From contig OW818676.1 in NCBI GenBank assembly GCA_942493235.1, forward strand, positions 1,922,001-1,986,000: 64,000 nt of DNA, given 5' to 3'. The translations under genes were made by a program, and so were the position numbers. The notes beneath the pieces were generated by a model that saw only the letters and a program-made list of their open reading frames with translations, was not told the DNA's origin and made no database searches. Source of the DNA: ENR-C587 sp942493235 (GTDB lineage: Bacteria; Bacteroidota; Ignavibacteria; Kapaibacteriales; UBA2268). This document shows positions 43,236-52,550 of this stretch, one piece after another (within the stretch, counting starts at the first letter, position 1; each line of letters opens with the position of its first letter).

Positions 43236-44345
43236 ATGAAAAAGAAAATTTTAAAATATACATTATATTCGATAGGGATATTATTTATGCTATCAGTACC
43301 GCCGGCTTGCCATTTTTATAAAGTATCCGGTTCTAATCCGGACTCCGAAAAACGTGAACAATTTAAATCCTTAACTAATTATAACGACAATAGGTTTCGA
43401 AATTTGAATTCGGTAGAAATGAGTTTTAAATCAATTCCAATAACCGAAGTAATCAAAGACTATTTCAATAAACCAAAGACTGTAAAGCCTTCGAAGCCGT
43501 TACCGTGCATTAAAACCGATTTAAAAAGCATGGAATATAATACTCCTACAGTTATATGGTTCGGTCATTCTTCTTATTTAATAAAATATAAAAATATTAA
43601 TATATTAGTTGACCCTGTGTTCAGCGGATATGCTTCACCATTCTCGTTTATTATGAATGCTTTCGAGGGTTCAAATGTATATACTGTTGAAGATATGCCT
43701 GTTATTGATTTGTTAGTTCTTACTCACGACCATTATGACCATTTGGATTACAATACAATAAAAAATCTTAATGGCAAAGTTAAGCAGGTTATTACACCGT
43801 TGGGAGTTAGCTCACATCTTTCTTATTGGGAATGCTATCCCTCGATTGTAAGCGAATTGAACTGGTATGAAGCTAAATCAATAAACGATTCTATAAGAAT
43901 AATGGCAGCACCGTCTCAGCATTTTTCAGGTCGTAGCCTATCAAGAAATGAAACATTATGGGCAAGCTATATATTAGAGCTTGATTCATTTAAACTGTTT
44001 TTAGGTTGTGACGGTGGCTACAGCACTACATTTAAAAAGATTGGTGAAAAGTACGGACCGTTTGATCTGGCACTTTTAGAAAACGGACAGTATAATACTA
44101 AATGGCATGCTATACATTGTTTTCCGGAAGAAACTGCACAAATCGGAATAGACCTCAATGCAAAAATGATTTTACCGATTCATTGGGCAAAGTTTACTTT
44201 AGCATTTCATCCTTGGAATGAACCAATTAAGAGATTATTGGCAAAAGCCGACAGTATTAATGTGCCGGTTACAGTTCCGCTAATCGGGGAGCCATACACT
44301 ATCGGAAGTCCGGTTAAAAGGAATCCTTGGTGGAACTTCGATTGA
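43236..44345 (+). CDS. MBL-fold metallohydrolase (NAPE-PLD/UlaG-like)
   Basis: A 369-residue metallo-beta-lactamase-fold protein. ATG at 43236 gives a membrane or lipoprotein-type signal (KKKILKYTLYSIGILFMLSVPPACHF, with Cys that may be lipidated). The metal motif is LTHDHYDHLD (H-x-H-x-D-H), with SQHFSGRSLSRNET and LGCDGGYS and IHWAKFTLAFH downstream. The WFGHSSYLIKYKNINILVDPVFSG block is typical of NAPE-PLD/UlaG-like enzymes, which hydrolyse phospholipid or phosphate substrates. Substrate unknown. Confidence 0.85.
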   Translation: MKKKILKYTLYSIGILFMLSVPPACHFYKVSGSNPDSEKREQFKSLTNYNDNRFRNLNSVEMSFKSIPITEVIKDYFNKPKTVKPSKPLPCIKTDLKSMEYNTPTVIWFGHSSYLIKYKNINILVDPVFSGYASPFSFIMNAFEGSNVYTVEDMPVIDLLVLTHDHYDHLDYNTIKNLNGKVKQVITPLGVSSHLSYWECYPSIVSELNWYEAKSINDSIRIMAAPSQHFSGRSLSRNETLWASYILELDSFKLFLGCDGGYSTTFKKIGEKYGPFDLALLENGQYNTKWHAIHCFPEETAQIGIDLNAKMILPIHWAKFTLAFHPWNEPIKRLLAKADSINVPVTVPLIGEPYTIGSPVKRNPWWNFD

Positions 44346-44601
44346 GGGTTTACTTGTTAATAATATCCGGTAATAGACTCCACCTAAAAGCTAGTCTCTA
44401 TCTCCTAAAAATTGATTAACTTGCTTAACTAATCTTGATATAGCCAATATTTATAAAAGATTAAAAGCAAAAGATATAGTCAAATTAATTTATTATGCAA
44501 TAAATCAGCCTAAACACGTTAATGTAAGAGAAATCTTGATTACTCCGAACACAAGGGTTTTAGTAATCAATTATTTTTTAAATTTATCTAAAGGATATAC
44601 T

Positions 44602-45027
44602 ATGAGTTTAGAAATTTTATATACTGCAGAATCTACTGTAGTCGGCGGTCGTGAAGGGCACGTAAAATCAACTGACGGAATAATTGATATTGACGTATCT
44701 ATGCCTAAGGGCTTGGGTGGTAAGGGCGAAGCAAATGCTAATCCAGAGCTGTTGTTCTCTGCCGGTTATGCCGCATGCTTTGATGGAGCCTTGAATTTAA
44801 TGGCAAAGATGCAAAAAGTAACTATCAAATCACAAACTACTGTAAAGGTTAGCATTGGTAAAAATGCCGAAGGTGGATTAGACCTTGCTGCCGATATAGT
44901 TTCCGAAATTGAAGGTGTTGACCAAAATAAAGCTACGGAATTAGTTAATGCGGCTCACCAATTCTGCCCGTATTCAAGAGCTACCCGTGGCAACATTGAA
45001 GTTACTATAAAAGCAATTGCTAAATAA
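44602..45027 (+). CDS. OsmC/Ohr-family organic hydroperoxide resistance protein
   Basis: A 141-residue Ohr-type peroxidase. ATG at 44602 (MSLEILYTAESTVVGGREGH) has AAGGA seven bases before it. The two catalytic cysteines are visible in AGYAACFDGALN and in HQFCPYSRATRGN; Ohr reduces organic hydroperoxides with electrons from lipoylated proteins. The neighbouring catalase and reductase genes suggest a shared role in peroxide defence. Probably independent of the upstream MBL gene (about 250 bases apart). Confidence 0.9.
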   Translation: MSLEILYTAESTVVGGREGHVKSTDGIIDIDVSMPKGLGGKGEANANPELLFSAGYAACFDGALNLMAKMQKVTIKSQTTVKVSIGKNAEGGLDLAADIVSEIEGVDQNKATELVNAAHQFCPYSRATRGNIEVTIKAIAK

Positions 45028-45066
45028 TATCATATTCTATTGATATAAATATAATAAAAACAAAAA

Positions 45067-45190
45067 AGTTTTCTAAAAAACAATAATATTGCCAAATCGT
45101 CATACTGAGTGTAACGAAGAATCCAGAATTATCAATAAGTTAGCTTAATCTGGATTCTTCACTTCGTTCAGAATGACAGCTTTTGGGGAC
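45067..45190. repeat. Dispersed palindromic element, inner type, copy 4
   Basis: Contains CATACTGAGTGTAACGAAGA and TCTGGATTCTTCACTTCG in mirror arrangement between ohr and the catalase gene. No coding potential. Confidence 0.7.
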
Positions 45191-45258
45191 TACCGCTACG
45201 ATAAGGAATTATTTCAAATAGGATAAGAATTTGATTTATTTGTATCGAAAACATTTAA

Positions 45259-46728
45259 TTATTCCATTTTGAAATTAAAATGCAAACCGAAAGCAATTTT
45301 TTCTGCTAATTCTTTATCAACTTTTTCAAAATATGATAATTGCCTTTGAATAATTTCGTCGCGTTTTGAGCTTGTAATTCCACTCATTGAGTCAATAATA
45401 TTGCTTATTGTATTTTGACGTTCCTGTTTGGTCATCACTTTTCTAAAAAGCAATCCCGGCTGAGTATAGTGGTCATCATCGTTTTCATTACGGTCATAAA
45501 AATCTGCGGTCTTAGAATTTAATTCAAATGCTATATTTTTATATTTGTCATCTGCTTCGAATTTGTCGAAACTGTTAGGGTAATAATTTGGGCTATCATT
45601 TCCATTTCCATCGGTACTCATCATAGCATCTCTTTGATAATTATTAACTGCGGAAATTGGTCTATTAACAGGGATCTGCTCATAATTCGCACCTAATCTG
45701 TAGCGTTGGGCATCAGGATATGCAAAAATTCTACCTTGCAATACTTTATCAGGCGAGAAACCAATACCGTCTATAATGTGGGCAGGAGCAAAAGCAGACT
45801 GTTCAACATCAGCAAAGTAGTTCGAAGGTATTTCATTTAGCTCCATAACACCTACATCAATAAGAGGAAATTCTTTATGAAGCCATACTTTGGTTAGGTC
45901 AAACGGATTCCATCGGTATTGCTTTGCTTGCTCGGATGTCATAACCTGAATTTTCAAGTCCCATTTCGGATATTCTCCTTGGACAATAGCATCGACCATA
46001 TCTCGTTGAGCATAATCAAGGTCTTTACCTTTAATAGCCTCAGCTTCGGCAGAAGTTAATGTGTTATATCCTTGATGTGTAATAAAATGAAACTTAACCC
46101 ATACTTTTTCATTATCGGAATTGACCATCGAAAAAGTATGACTTCCAAATCCGTCCATTTTTCTATAGCCATCGGGCGTTCCTCTGTCGCTGAATAAAAT
46201 TATTACTTGGTGAAGACTTTCGGGGTTTAAGCTAAAGTAATCCCACATCATAGTAGGATTTTTCAGATTGGTTTTGGGGTCACGTTTTTGTGTGTGAATA
46301 AAGTCAGGGAATTTCTTGGCATCCTTAATAAAGAAAACCGGTGTGTTATTCCCGACCAAATCCCAATTTCCATCTTTAGTATAGAATTTAACTGCAAAAC
46401 CCCGTGGGTCTCTTTCGGTGTCTGCACCGCCTTTTTCACCGCCGACTATGGAGAATCGAACAAATACACGACAATTATTGCCGATTTGATTAAATAGTTT
46501 TGCTTTTGTGAATTTTGAAATATCAGCGGTTACGGTAAATTTCCCATAAGCACCTGTTCCTTTTGCATGAACAACCCTTTCAGGTATTCTTTCTCTATTG
46601 AAGTGAGCTAATTTCTCGTGAAGATAAAAATCCTCAATCAATACTTCACCGTGTTTGCCGGCTGTCAAGCTATTTTCATCTTCAAAGTACGGTTTGCCCG
46701 AAGCAGTTGAAAGTTTGTTCGTATTCAT
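45259..46728 (-). CDS. katA: Catalase
   Basis: A 489-residue monofunctional heme catalase of the small-subunit type. The active-site His is in RVVHAKGTGAYG and Asn in the NWDLVGNNTPVFFIKD block, and the heme-ligand Tyr is in GRIFAYPDAQRYRLG. Signature strings FVRFSIVGGEKGGADTERDP and RDPRGFAVKFYTKDGNWDL are present. It converts hydrogen peroxide to water and oxygen. AGG lies before the ATG. No regulatory gene is adjacent. Confidence 0.95.
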   Translation of the reverse strand: MNTNKLSTASGKPYFEDENSLTAGKHGEVLIEDFYLHEKLAHFNRERIPERVVHAKGTGAYGKFTVTADISKFTKAKLFNQIGNNCRVFVRFSIVGGEKGGADTERDPRGFAVKFYTKDGNWDLVGNNTPVFFIKDAKKFPDFIHTQKRDPKTNLKNPTMMWDYFSLNPESLHQVIILFSDRGTPDGYRKMDGFGSHTFSMVNSDNEKVWVKFHFITHQGYNTLTSAEAEAIKGKDLDYAQRDMVDAIVQGEYPKWDLKIQVMTSEQAKQYRWNPFDLTKVWLHKEFPLIDVGVMELNEIPSNYFADVEQSAFAPAHIIDGIGFSPDKVLQGRIFAYPDAQRYRLGANYEQIPVNRPISAVNNYQRDAMMSTDGNGNDSPNYYPNSFDKFEADDKYKNIAFELNSKTADFYDRNENDDDHYTQPGLLFRKVMTKQERQNTISNIIDSMSGITSSKRDEIIQRQLSYFEKVDKELAEKIAFGLHFNFKME

Positions 46729-46928
46729 TATATACCTATTATATTAATAATGTTAAAATACGTAATAGTTGATATTTACAATACGAACTACTTAGGTACG
46801 CATTTATAAATTTTCTTAAAAAAGTTATTCAAAAAGTATCTTATTTATGCTAACCTATTGATAGATTAAATATCGAACTAATTTCCTTCAATATAGTTAG
46901 TTACGGTAATACTTAGTTCTAAAGAAAA

Positions 46929-47780
46929 TTATTCTTTTGCAAATTTTGTTAGCTCAAAATTAAACTTTTTAGTTTCTTCAAGAAACATGCTATGTCCGCT
47001 ATTTTCAAAAGGAATAATATTCGAATTTGAAATACCTGCTCTCATCTGGTCTGCTAAATCAAAAGAACAAATTTTATCTTTTAAACCATGAATAATCAGT
47101 GTTGGAATTTGAATTTTCTTCATGTCTTCTCTAAGGTCAGTATCACGCAAAGCGATTAAACATTGTGCAGTTGCGTATGATGAAGCACTAATACAAATCC
47201 CGTTCAACCAGTTACCAATACCCTCATTCAATGAGGTTTCGGTGGCAGACAATATTTTTGAGAAATCAGCAATGAGCTTTGGTCTGTCTTTGTAATTTAA
47301 TGCAATTAAATCATCTACAGCAGTTACCGGAAGATTATATGGGAAATCTTTTCGTTGAGTCCAAATAGGTGCTGCCGCTCCACACAATATAAGCTTTGAA
47401 ATATGATCTCCGTTAAACAATGATATGTAACGAATTGCGATACTGCCACCCATAGAAAACCCCACTAAAACTGCATCTTCTATATTAAGTTTATCTAAAA
47501 CTGTTTTAATATCTTTGGAATGGACATTGTAATCATAAGGTCCATAAGGTTTGCTTGACTTACCAAAACCTCTTAATGTAATGCCAATCACTCTGTGATT
47601 TTTATTAATTAGATAGTTATACTGATATTCATACATTTCATCACTTAATGGCCATCCATGAATTAATACTATCGTTCTGCCTACTCCGGCATCGGTTATA
47701 TGGAGTTGTACATTGGTTTCTACTTCAATGTATTCAGCTCTTGCTATTGCAGATTGTGCAATTTCGGGTAGTTTATTCAT
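46929..47780 (-). CDS. Alpha/beta hydrolase
   Basis: A 283-residue alpha/beta hydrolase. The oxyanion-hole motif is IVLIHGWPLSDEMYEY, the nucleophile Ser is in LVGFSMGGSIAIRY, the acid lies in the LIIHGLKDKICSF block and the His in NSGHSMFLEE. This pattern resembles non-heme chloroperoxidase/perhydrolase-like (Bpo/EstF type) enzymes, whose genes often lie near peroxide-defence genes. It precedes catalase on the same strand by 200 bases. AGGA precedes the ATG. Substrate uncertain. Confidence 0.85.
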   Translation of the reverse strand: MNKLPEIAQSAIARAEYIEVETNVQLHITDAGVGRTIVLIHGWPLSDEMYEYQYNYLINKNHRVIGITLRGFGKSSKPYGPYDYNVHSKDIKTVLDKLNIEDAVLVGFSMGGSIAIRYISLFNGDHISKLILCGAAAPIWTQRKDFPYNLPVTAVDDLIALNYKDRPKLIADFSKILSATETSLNEGIGNWLNGICISASSYATAQCLIALRDTDLREDMKKIQIPTLIIHGLKDKICSFDLADQMRAGISNSNIIPFENSGHSMFLEETKKFNFELTKFAKE

Positions 47781-48036
47781 TTATTTTATTCCTAATTATA
47801 TTACGAGGCAAGCCTCTTAAAATTAAACTCTTTTCTGAAATAAAAATATCAACAAAATCAGTCCATTTATTTTTCTACATTATGTTCAGCAAATCAAATG
47901 TTGTTTAGTAATTCTACCTGGGAAAAATTATAATAATTATGTATTTGCTCAATTCTCGATGATATTAATACACATGATATTGCTATTTGAAAAACAAAAA
48001 ATACTATCTGATTTATGATATTTCCTTATCTTTATA

Positions 48037-48705
48037 CTAAAAAACTTCTTTGATGATTTGTGCTTTATCGACTTTTAAATTAGTCAATTGTTTTTCAATC
48101 GAATCCATCATTTGAGGTGGTCCGCATAAATAGAAGTATTGGTCTATATTATCAATTTTTGATTTTAGAAAATCCTCAGTTATTAATCCATTTGCGTATC
48201 CGGTAATTTCTTCATCGGAGAGAATATTAATTAAGCTTTTACCTAACATTTTTTTGAATTCTTGCTCATATATTATATCTGCTTTTGTTTTATTGGCAAA
48301 AATTAGCAAGTTGTTACCTATCTCATTTTTAGAGTAAAGGTCTCTTAGGATTGATATAAATGGCGTTATTCCGGCTCCGCCAGCTATAAAGGCACCCTCT
48401 CCTTTATAATTAATTGTACCGAAAACTTTATGAAGTATTAATTCATCGCCCTCCTTAATTTGCATTAGCTGTTTAGTAACATTATTGTGCAATGGATAGG
48501 TTTTGATTGTAAATTCAATGTAGTTATCTTTTGGCAGGCATGTAAAAGTAAAAGGTCTCATTAAATTTCTCCAGTCTAAATGGTTTATCGAGACTTCAGT
48601 GGCTTGCCCGGGCGTGAAAATAAAATGTTTCGGTTTTTCAGTTACTATTGACAATACATCATGAGTAACTTTTTTGATTGATGTGATACTTACTATATGG
48701 TTCAT
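48037..48705 (-). CDS. FAD/NAD-binding flavin reductase
   Basis: A 222-residue ferredoxin-NADP-reductase-like protein. RPFTFTCLPKDN carries the FAD-binding R-x-(Y/F)-(T/S) motif, FIAGGAGITPFISILRDL is the glycine-rich NAD(P) motif and YLCGPPQMMDSI the C-terminal CGPP motif. No iron-sulfur or other domain is attached, so it passes electrons to a separate partner. It lies just upstream (on the minus strand) of the hydrolase and catalase genes. Confidence 0.85.
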   Translation of the reverse strand: MNHIVSITSIKKVTHDVLSIVTEKPKHFIFTPGQATEVSINHLDWRNLMRPFTFTCLPKDNYIEFTIKTYPLHNNVTKQLMQIKEGDELILHKVFGTINYKGEGAFIAGGAGITPFISILRDLYSKNEIGNNLLIFANKTKADIIYEQEFKKMLGKSLINILSDEEITGYANGLITEDFLKSKIDNIDQYFYLCGPPQMMDSIEKQLTNLKVDKAQIIKEVF

Positions 48706-49567
48706 AATTTTTACAATTTAATTAATGAAATGAATATGCATGATTTTAATAAAGCTGTTACGTTTTGAAAATATCGGTAAGTGAATTGTATTTTTGTAAT
48801 TAAGTATGACTTGACTTATCTCGAATTCCATTATGAATTCATTTTTAAACTTATCTCCAATTTATTCTGTTGCTTTCTTAATTCTATAAACAGAATGAAT
48901 AGGTATAATACTTCAATTATTTGTTATTTACCTAATCTTTTTTTATCCTTATAGTTAGCTAAATTCATTATGCAAAGTTAAGATGTAACAGACAAAGAAT
49001 TGTTACATAAAAACAAAAAAATGTTATAGAATTGACATGTTTTTAGAAAAACAAAGACTTATATCATTTTCCGTTTGAAAGAAATATTTCGAAATTACTT
49101 AATGGATTTATAGGCTGTGTAAATGCTTAAATCCATTGCAAATGCCCGCTCCTCTACATTCAATTCCAGGCTTTATAGGCTGTGTGAAAAGTTGAAGTAA
49201 TTTATTTATTAGAAATCCAAGAGCCTGTCTTAAAATTTGTCATTATAAATGAAGCGAAGAATCCAGATAAAGCTATATGCTGATAATTCCGGATTCTGCG
49301 TTACATTCAGAATAACGATTTGGCAATATTATTACTATTTAGACAACCCTTTGATAGGCATTAATTTGATTTATAAATCTGTTAAATATTACTACATTCG
49401 GGTATTTATACAGGCTCTTCAGCCAAGAGAGCGGCGATATTTGATATTTACTATTTCATTTACAAAATGATTCAACATCTCGAAGTATTCTCTAAGCAAT
49501 ACTAATTTGTTTAGTTGAATGAGGGGAGATTTATAATACACATTTTGGCAACAGCCATAAAATTATA
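48706..49567. other. Long intergenic region with repeat element
   Basis: About 860 bases with no gene. It holds a MITE-like element whose outer ends TATAGGCTGTGTAAA (49109-49123) and TTTATACAGGCTCTTC (49405-49420) enclose a second TATAGGCTGTGTGAAA (49174-49190) and an inner palindromic element in the reverse orientation (49221-49349). The open frame at 49249-49470 is inside this element and is not a gene. Confidence 0.5.
49109..49420. repeat. MITE-like element, copy E (composite)
   Basis: Outer GGCTGTGTAAA ends with an extra internal copy, nesting an inner element (GAGCCTGTCTTAAAATTTG ... TTTAGACAACC) at 49221-49349 in reverse orientation. Contains GAAGCGAAGAATCCAG and CGGATTCTGCGTTACATTCAGAATAA. 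Confidence 0.6.
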
Positions 49568-50431
49568 TCAAGACTGCTTGGTGATTTCAAAGATTTCCAT
49601 AGAGGCTTTTATACCATCGGCAATAGCAATGGAGGTCTGTCGGTAGATTCCGTTTTTAATATCTCCGATAAAGAATAATCTTTTATTAGTTATCAGCGTT
49701 TCTAATTCAGATTCTTCAATATTGATAAAATCAGTGTCTGCAACCCGTCCGATAGCAAAGACAATATAATCAGGCTTAAGCCTAATCTCTTTATTAGCAG
49801 ATGATAGGGTAATTTCAAGTATATTGTCGTCGTAGAAAATTCCATTGCAAACTGTATTATCCATATAATTTATTCGAGAATTACGCATAACTCTCTCGTA
49901 AAGTAATTTTAAGCATTTTGGATTTGCACTACGGTTAACCAATGTGATTGAATTTTTGCGACTTAGATTAAGAGAATAATCAAATGCAGCATCTCCGGAG
50001 CCGATAACTACAACTTTACAATGAGTAATGTCTATTATTGATTCAATCTCATATTTGATTTTCTTGCAATGTATTGTATCGAGTTCGTGCTTTATAGGGA
50101 TAGTGCCTGATGCCACAAGTACTATATCAAAAGTATAACTGCTGCTGTTGGTACTAATGTGGAAAAACTGTGCCTTGTAAGTAACAGACATAACTTCTTG
50201 ATTGATAAAATCGAATTTATGAGTATATAGTTGATTTTCTATTAATTTAGAATACTCAATGCCCGAAATACCGGTAGGGAAACCGGGTAGGTTTTCAATT
50301 AGATTTGCATTTCTAATTAGCCCCCCGACTTTATATTTCTCAAAAAGCGTTACGTTAAATCCGTAACGGCATAATTGAATAGTCGCGGCTATTCCTGAAG
50401 GACCGGCTCCGATAACAGCTATTGAAATCAC
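49568..50431 (-). CDS. Thioredoxin-reductase-like flavoprotein lacking CxxC
   Basis: A 287-residue FAD/NAD(P)-dependent oxidoreductase. FAD motif is VIGAGPSGIAATIQL, the NAD(P) motif VVVIGSGDAAFDYSLNL, and the second FAD motif is FFIGDIKNG. It has the size and fold of thioredoxin reductase, but the redox CxxC normally just before the NADP domain is not present, so it cannot act as a classical thioredoxin reductase; ferredoxin/flavodoxin reductase-like roles are possible. The start is a GTG at 50431 that overlaps the upstream isochorismatase stop by four bases (GTGA). Confidence 0.8.
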   Translation of the reverse strand: MISIAVIGAGPSGIAATIQLCRYGFNVTLFEKYKVGGLIRNANLIENLPGFPTGISGIEYSKLIENQLYTHKFDFINQEVMSVTYKAQFFHISTNSSSYTFDIVLVASGTIPIKHELDTIHCKKIKYEIESIIDITHCKVVVIGSGDAAFDYSLNLSRKNSITLVNRSANPKCLKLLYERVMRNSRINYMDNTVCNGIFYDDNILEITLSSANKEIRLKPDYIVFAIGRVADTDFINIEESELETLITNKRLFFIGDIKNGIYRQTSIAIADGIKASMEIFEITKQS

Positions 50432-51090
50432 AACTTATCATTCATTGAGTTTATCAAATCGTCAGTTAAAAGCGGATAGCAGAACCCGTGCCCTAAATTA
50501 AGTAAAGTAGAAAGATGAAATTGCTTATTATATGTCGCTGTTGCATCTACAGGAAATAGAATAGTATAATCATGACAGAATGCACTGCGTATGGTAGTTT
50601 CGACACATAAATGAGTGAACACACCGCAGACCACAATGTTCTCGACTCTTTTTTGAATTAGAATATCATCTAATATAGTATCAAAAAAAGCATCATATTG
50701 AGTTTTTTCTATTATAATTGAATCTTTAGGAATATTAATTGGTTCGATAATATTAAAGAATTTACTGTCTTTATCTAATACACTGTTCCAGAAATTAAGC
50801 ATACTGCTCGGTGTAATATTATTATTATAATGTTTAGTGAATATAATCGGTAAATTATGATTTATGAAAGTATTGATCAGAGAATTAATATTTGGTATAA
50901 TGGCATTAATACTCGGGATTTGAGCATGTGAATCTCCAAGAAAAAAATAATTCTGCATATCAAGTATTAGAAGTGCGGTATTTTCAATATTTTCATAAAG
51001 AAAAGTATTCTTGCGGTAGTCCGCAGTCAGCTTGAGAAACTCATGACTGACTGCGGAAATGTTTTCGATATTAAAATATTCTTCTTTCAT
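50428..51090 (-). CDS. Isochorismatase-family cysteine hydrolase
   Basis: A 220-residue isochorismatase-like hydrolase. The catalytic Asp is in TALLILDMQNYFF, the Lys in IIIEKTQYDAFFDT, and the Cys in VVCGVFTHLCVETTIRSA, the usual D-K-C triad. Such enzymes hydrolyse amides or isochorismate. The ATG follows the sucC stop directly (TAAATG), so the two are coupled. The substrate is not known. Confidence 0.88.
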   Translation of the reverse strand: MKEEYFNIENISAVSHEFLKLTADYRKNTFLYENIENTALLILDMQNYFFLGDSHAQIPSINAIIPNINSLINTFINHNLPIIFTKHYNNNITPSSMLNFWNSVLDKDSKFFNIIEPINIPKDSIIIEKTQYDAFFDTILDDILIQKRVENIVVCGVFTHLCVETTIRSAFCHDYTILFPVDATATYNKQFHLSTLLNLGHGFCYPLLTDDLINSMNDKL

Positions 51091-52332
51091 TTAATTCTTA
51101 ACGATGACTTCTGTAAGCAATTGTGCAACATCGGCAAATGAACGAGCTATTTTAAATTTCATACCCGAATTTTGTAGAGTAAGCTCGCCCTCTTTAGCAT
51201 TAGTACCGTCTAAGCGTACTATAACCGGTAAATCAATTTTGATTGTCTTTAGTGCTTGGACTATACCGTCTGCTACTTTATCGCAGCGAACAATTCCACC
51301 GAAAATGTTAATTAATACAGCTTTTACATTTTCATCACTCATCATTATTCTGAACGCATTAGCAATACGAGTAGGGTTTGCTCCGCCACCTACATCTAAG
51401 AAATTTGCCGGAGAGCCACCGGACATCTGAATAATATCCATTGTTGCCATAGCTAAGCCGGCACCATTAACCATACAGCCGACATTACCGTCTAACTTAA
51501 TATAATTCAAATCGTATTTTGAAGCTTCTACTTCGAGCGGTGATTCTTCATTAATATCTCTTAGCTTGGCAAATTCAATATGACGATATAGGGCATTATC
51601 GTCGAAATTGATTTTAGCATCAAGAGCTATAATCTGATTATCGGTAGTAAGTACTAAAGGATTAATCTCAAGCAGACTGCAGTCTAATTCATTATATGCT
51701 TTTTCAAGTTTTGAAATAAAAGCCAAAAAATTCTTAAAAGCATCGCCGGCTAATCCGAGACCGAAAGCCAATTTTCTGGCTTGGAAAGGCATAAATCCTA
51801 TAGTTGGGTCGATTGATTCTTTAATTATTTTCTCAGGCGTTTTTTCTGCTACTTTTTCAATTTCTACTCCGCCCTCAGTAGAAACCATAATTATATTTTT
51901 CCCGTTAGTGCGGTCGAGAACTATTGAAGCATAGAACTCTTTAGCAATTGAACAGCCTTCTTCAATCAATACTCTGCCGACAATGCTGCCCTGAGAACCT
52001 GTTTGAATTGTAATTAGCTTATTACCAAGCATAGACAAAGCATATTGATACGCTTTATCGGCTATATTGCCATCACTTATTACTGTAACTCCTTTAACCG
52101 GTTTATCAAAGAGAATCTTTTCTTCTCCGGTATGAGCGTCATAGATGGTACCTTTGCCTCTACCTCCGGCATGAATCTGCGATTTAATTACTATGGTATT
52201 TATTCCAACTGCGGCAAACTCATCGTGAGCTATTCTTCCTGCTTCTTCAGGTGTGAATACAACTCGGCTCTTTAAAACCGGTACGTCAAATCTGCGAAGT
52301 AAATCTTTAGCTTGGTATTCGTGAATCTTCAT
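51091..52332 (-). CDS. sucC: Succinyl-CoA synthetase beta subunit
   Basis: A 413-residue ATP-grasp subunit. MKIHEYQAKDLLRRFDVPVL, then KSQIHAGGRGKG, LEINPLVLT, GAGLAMATMDII and NIFGGIVRCDKVADGIV are the SucC blocks. Together with SucD (not in the window) it makes ATP/GTP from succinyl-CoA in the TCA cycle. It is unusual that the alpha gene does not follow; instead an isochorismatase and a TrxR-like gene do. Confidence 0.95.
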   Translation of the reverse strand: MKIHEYQAKDLLRRFDVPVLKSRVVFTPEEAGRIAHDEFAAVGINTIVIKSQIHAGGRGKGTIYDAHTGEEKILFDKPVKGVTVISDGNIADKAYQYALSMLGNKLITIQTGSQGSIVGRVLIEEGCSIAKEFYASIVLDRTNGKNIIMVSTEGGVEIEKVAEKTPEKIIKESIDPTIGFMPFQARKLAFGLGLAGDAFKNFLAFISKLEKAYNELDCSLLEINPLVLTTDNQIIALDAKINFDDNALYRHIEFAKLRDINEESPLEVEASKYDLNYIKLDGNVGCMVNGAGLAMATMDIIQMSGGSPANFLDVGGGANPTRIANAFRIMMSDENVKAVLINIFGGIVRCDKVADGIVQALKTIKIDLPVIVRLDGTNAKEGELTLQNSGMKFKIARSFADVAQLLTEVIVKN

Positions 52333-52550
52333 ATAAACACCCTAAAAATGAAAAATGAATTCAATTTGAATATATAGTCTTTTGACGTATAAGAATATTT
52401 TTATTTTTTTTTGCGTCCGAATTTTATTTTAATACACATACTTATCAAACGGGATGTAATAAATAACTAAGTAAAAAATAATTTTAACTATCGGCAGATA
52501 GAAGGCTATCTATTTGTCTATATGTAACTTACTAATATATGGAGATCATT

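Noticed and set aside
49249..49470. Plus-strand 73-residue frame
   Set aside because: It lies within a repeat element (49109-49420) and reads through both of its palindromic arms.
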